In this document: positions 62,236 to 64,000 of the stretch, one piece after another | How the letters are laid out: each line of letters starts with the position of its first letter | How positions within the stretch are numbered: position 1 is the stretch's first letter | Translations under genes and position numbers: made by a program | The notes under the pieces: generated by a model | What the model saw: only the letters and a program-made list of their open reading frames with translations | What the model was told of the DNA's origin: nothing | The model's database searches: none | DNA from: Stakelama sediminis | GTDB lineage: Bacteria; Pseudomonadota; Alphaproteobacteria; Sphingomonadales; Sphingomonadaceae | Direction: 5' to 3' | Length of the DNA: 64,000 bases | NCBI RefSeq assembly: GCF_014199335.1 | Contig: NZ_JACIJI010000001.1 | Span: forward strand, 248,001 to 312,000

Positions 62236-62287
62236 CATGCGCAGTCGTTAACCTTTATTTGCAGGGTCGTACCTAGAATCCGTCGGT

Positions 62288-64000
62288 ATGCGCCTCGCCA
62301 CCATTACCAACTGGGCCTATGGGGCCACGCTTGTCCTGACCGTCGCGGCTGGCGGTACGATGCTGCTGGCATCCAGCGCGCAGGAAAAGGAGCGCGCAGC
62401 CGTCGCCCAGCGCTATCTGCTCGATAAGGCGACCGGCGTGACGGTCGAGGACATCTACACGCTCAGCGATCAGGCGCGGCAATACATCATTACCGGCGAT
62501 CCGGCGCATGTGATCGCCTATCGCCATGAACAGGCGGCTTTGGGTAGCGTCGAATCGCGCATCGGAAAAATCCGCGATGCCGGTGCCGATCCCCGCGAAC
62601 TTCACGCGCTTCGGCAAGCTCTGCAATGGATCGACACGCTGCAGGACGAACAGCGCAACGCCATCGCCAGCTATCAGCGTGGCGACGCCACCCGCGCCCG
62701 GAAAATCCTGTTCGGCCCGGAATATGAACGCGAACTGGGCCATGTACGGACGCTGGTCGACCGTTTCCAGAGCAGGCTCGATCAGCGCACCAATGAAGAT
62801 GTCCACGCCGCCACCGCTCTGGCGCGGACGTTGCGTACTGTTTCCGAAATTGTGCTGGCGATCACCGGGCTGCTGTTCCTCTGCGTCCTGTATTTCGTGT
62901 TCAAACAACGCGTCCTGCGCCCCGTGGTCCGGCTGAGCGATGTCGTCGGGCGTCTTGCCGAACAGGATTATGACGTCGAACCGCCTGATTATCAGCGCGT
63001 CGACGAAATCGGCGACATGGCGGAGGCGTTCGAGATATTCCGCCAGAACGGCATCGCGCGACAGCGGCTGGAGGCCGAACGCGATCAGGACCGTTCGATC
63101 CGCGACCTGCTGTCGCGCATGACGCAACGGATGCAGGGTGCGGACACGGTCAGCGACCTGAAAGCGGTGGTGCAGCGTTTCGCACCGGAAATCGCGCCCG
63201 ACCTTGCCGGGCGGCTGTATCTCTTCGATCCTCAGCGCAACGCGATGGTCGAATGCTGCGACTGGCAATCCCCCATCCATTCGCGCGACAGCTTCGCACC
63301 GATGGCGTGCTGGGCACTGCGCCGGAACATGCCGCACCGCCCGGTCGGAGCGACGATCGACATTCCGTGCGATCATATCGACAGCAACCACATCATCGAT
63401 TCGATCTGCCTGCCGCTGACGGCACAGCGCGAGATGCTGGGCCTGCTCTATTTCGAACCGGCGTCAGAGTTCGACGGAATTGTAAAAACCAGCGATACCT
63501 ATCTGAAAATGCTGGCGGAAAATATCGGCCTCGCGCTTGCCAATCTTCGTCTGCGCGATGCGTTGCGTCAGATGGCGATGGCCGACCCGCTCACCGGACT
63601 GGCCAATCGTCGGCAGTTCGACGCCATTTTCACCGAAAAGCTGTTGGAAAGCGAACGGCTTCAACAGCCGCTGAGCTGCGTGATGGTCGATATCGATCAT
63701 TTCAAACACGTCAACGATACATTCGGCCATGACGCCGGCGACGCGGTGCTGAAAGCGGTTGCCAAGGTGCTGGATCAGGCGGTGCGCGAAGAGGGGCAGG
63801 CATTCCGCTATGGCGGAGAGGAATTTGTGCTGCTGCTCCCCGGCCTCGACGCCGATCAGGCACTGGAACGCGCGGAGACGATCCGGCACCGGGTCGGAAC
63901 CATACAGGTCAGCCATGACGGCAAGGATCTGGACACCGTCACCGTGTCGGCGGGCGTTGCGACCATCCCCACCCATACATCCTCCGAACGGCTGGTACGC
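62288..64000 (+). CDS. Membrane GGDEF protein with HAMP and GAF-like domains (3' end outside window)
   Basis: Translation from the ATG at 62288 is open to the window end (571 codons). It shows an N-terminal membrane helix (WAYGATLVLTVAAGGTMLLA), a helical periplasmic sensor of CHASE3/4HB type (about 35-185), a second helix (EIVLAITGLLFLCVLYFVF), a HAMP segment with LRPVVRLSDVV, a GAF-like domain (about 285-425) and a GGDEF domain with DPLTGLANRR, DIDHFKHVND and an intact GGEEF. It is thus a probable c-di-GMP synthase with an extracytoplasmic sensor. It starts 53 bp after the rplA terminator. Confidence 0.88.
   Translation, partial: MRLATITNWAYGATLVLTVAAGGTMLLASSAQEKERAAVAQRYLLDKATGVTVEDIYTLSDQARQYIITGDPAHVIAYRHEQAALGSVESRIGKIRDAGADPRELHALRQALQWIDTLQDEQRNAIASYQRGDATRARKILFGPEYERELGHVRTLVDRFQSRLDQRTNEDVHAATALARTLRTVSEIVLAITGLLFLCVLYFVFKQRVLRPVVRLSDVVGRLAEQDYDVEPPDYQRVDEIGDMAEAFEIFRQNGIARQRLEAERDQDRSIRDLLSRMTQRMQGADTVSDLKAVVQRFAPEIAPDLAGRLYLFDPQRNAMVECCDWQSPIHSRDSFAPMACWALRRNMPHRPVGATIDIPCDHIDSNHIIDSICLPLTAQREMLGLLYFEPASEFDGIVKTSDTYLKMLAENIGLALANLRLRDALRQMAMADPLTGLANRRQFDAIFTEKLLESERLQQPLSCVMVDIDHFKHVNDTFGHDAGDAVLKAVAKVLDQAVREEGQAFRYGGEEFVLLLPGLDADQALERAETIRHRVGTIQVSHDGKDLDTVTVSAGVATIPTHTSSERLVR

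Overview
The window is high-GC, gene-dense chromosomal DNA of an alphaproteobacterium, most probably order Sphingomonadales. Supporting signs are the aat / DUF2155 / NDUFA12-like / DUF192 / cold-shock neighbourhood, the argS-SPOR-nagZ order, an alpha-type SspB, a fatty acyl-AMP ligase, a PEP-CTERM protein and a LexA box of the GTTC-N7-GTTC type. No rRNA, CRISPR, prophage or complete insertion sequence is visible. Almost everything is core housekeeping sequence.

Layout. 1-3.1 kb: end of coaBC, a lipoprotein of alpha/beta-hydrolase ancestry, dut, a small exported protein, a ThiF/MoeB-type E1 enzyme and a DsrE-like protein, mostly with overlapping ends. 3.4-7.9 kb: a polyprenyl glycosyl-1-phosphate transferase for exopolysaccharide, convergent with galU (shared terminator), then fumC and sspB. 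8-12.2 kb: a histidine run hisB-(YciI)-hisH-hisA-hisF-(two small envelope proteins)-hisE, with palindromic repeats in two of the junctions. 12.3-15.1 kb: mtaB-ftsY-yciB. 15.1-19.7 kb (minus): rarD, then argS-SPOR-nagZ. 19.7-20.0 kb: a 266-bp element with perfect 18-bp inverted ends. 20-25.2 kb (minus): SPOR/TPR protein, dgt, DUF1800, DUF1501. 25.3-43.7 kb (minus): a complete division and cell-wall (dcw) cluster, transcribed mraZ-rsmH-ftsL-ftsI-murE-murF-mraY-murD-ftsW-murG-murC-murB-ddl-ftsQ-ftsA-ftsZ, nearly all joined by 1-8 bp overlaps. 44-51.9 kb: a relatively AT-rich membrane protein, cysK, a DUF962 protein, an SOS-type Y-family polymerase, a lipoprotein, aat in deep antisense overlap with DUF2155, NDUFA12, DUF192, a double cold-shock protein and recX. 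52-56.3 kb: fatty acyl-AMP ligase and a GGDEF-EAL protein. 56.3-62.2 kb: tRNA-Trp, marR with a carboxymuconolactone decarboxylase, secE-nusG, a ZnuD-like TonB receptor, rplK-rplA. 62.3 kb to the end: a GGDEF sensor protein cut by the window.

How the genes work together. The dcw cluster holds the peptidoglycan precursor ligases, lipid I/II synthesis, the FtsW/FtsI synthase pair and the FtsQ-L and FtsA-Z divisome parts; SPOR proteins and NagZ nearby bind or recycle peptidoglycan. GalU and the glycosyl-1-phosphate transferase feed surface polysaccharide, and PEP-CTERM proteins are often found in genomes with such systems. The secE-nusG-rplK-rplA group is the usual secretion/transcription/ribosome cluster, here interrupted by two unrelated modules.

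No wholly new multi-gene system is evident. The observations most worth testing are a structured leader before secE (57532-57611), a hairpin that would hide the fumC ribosome-binding site (7354-7385), a palindromic repeat that supplies the hisA ribosome-binding site (9501-9619), the 266-bp inverted-repeat element with a lone end 12 kb away, the tandem mini-proteins inside the his genes, a 217-bp antisense overlap of aat with DUF2155, a 34-bp operator-like dyad before the ZnuD-like receptor, a LexA-boxed lone Y-family polymerase, and a hydrolase-like lipoprotein whose nucleophile Ser is Asn.
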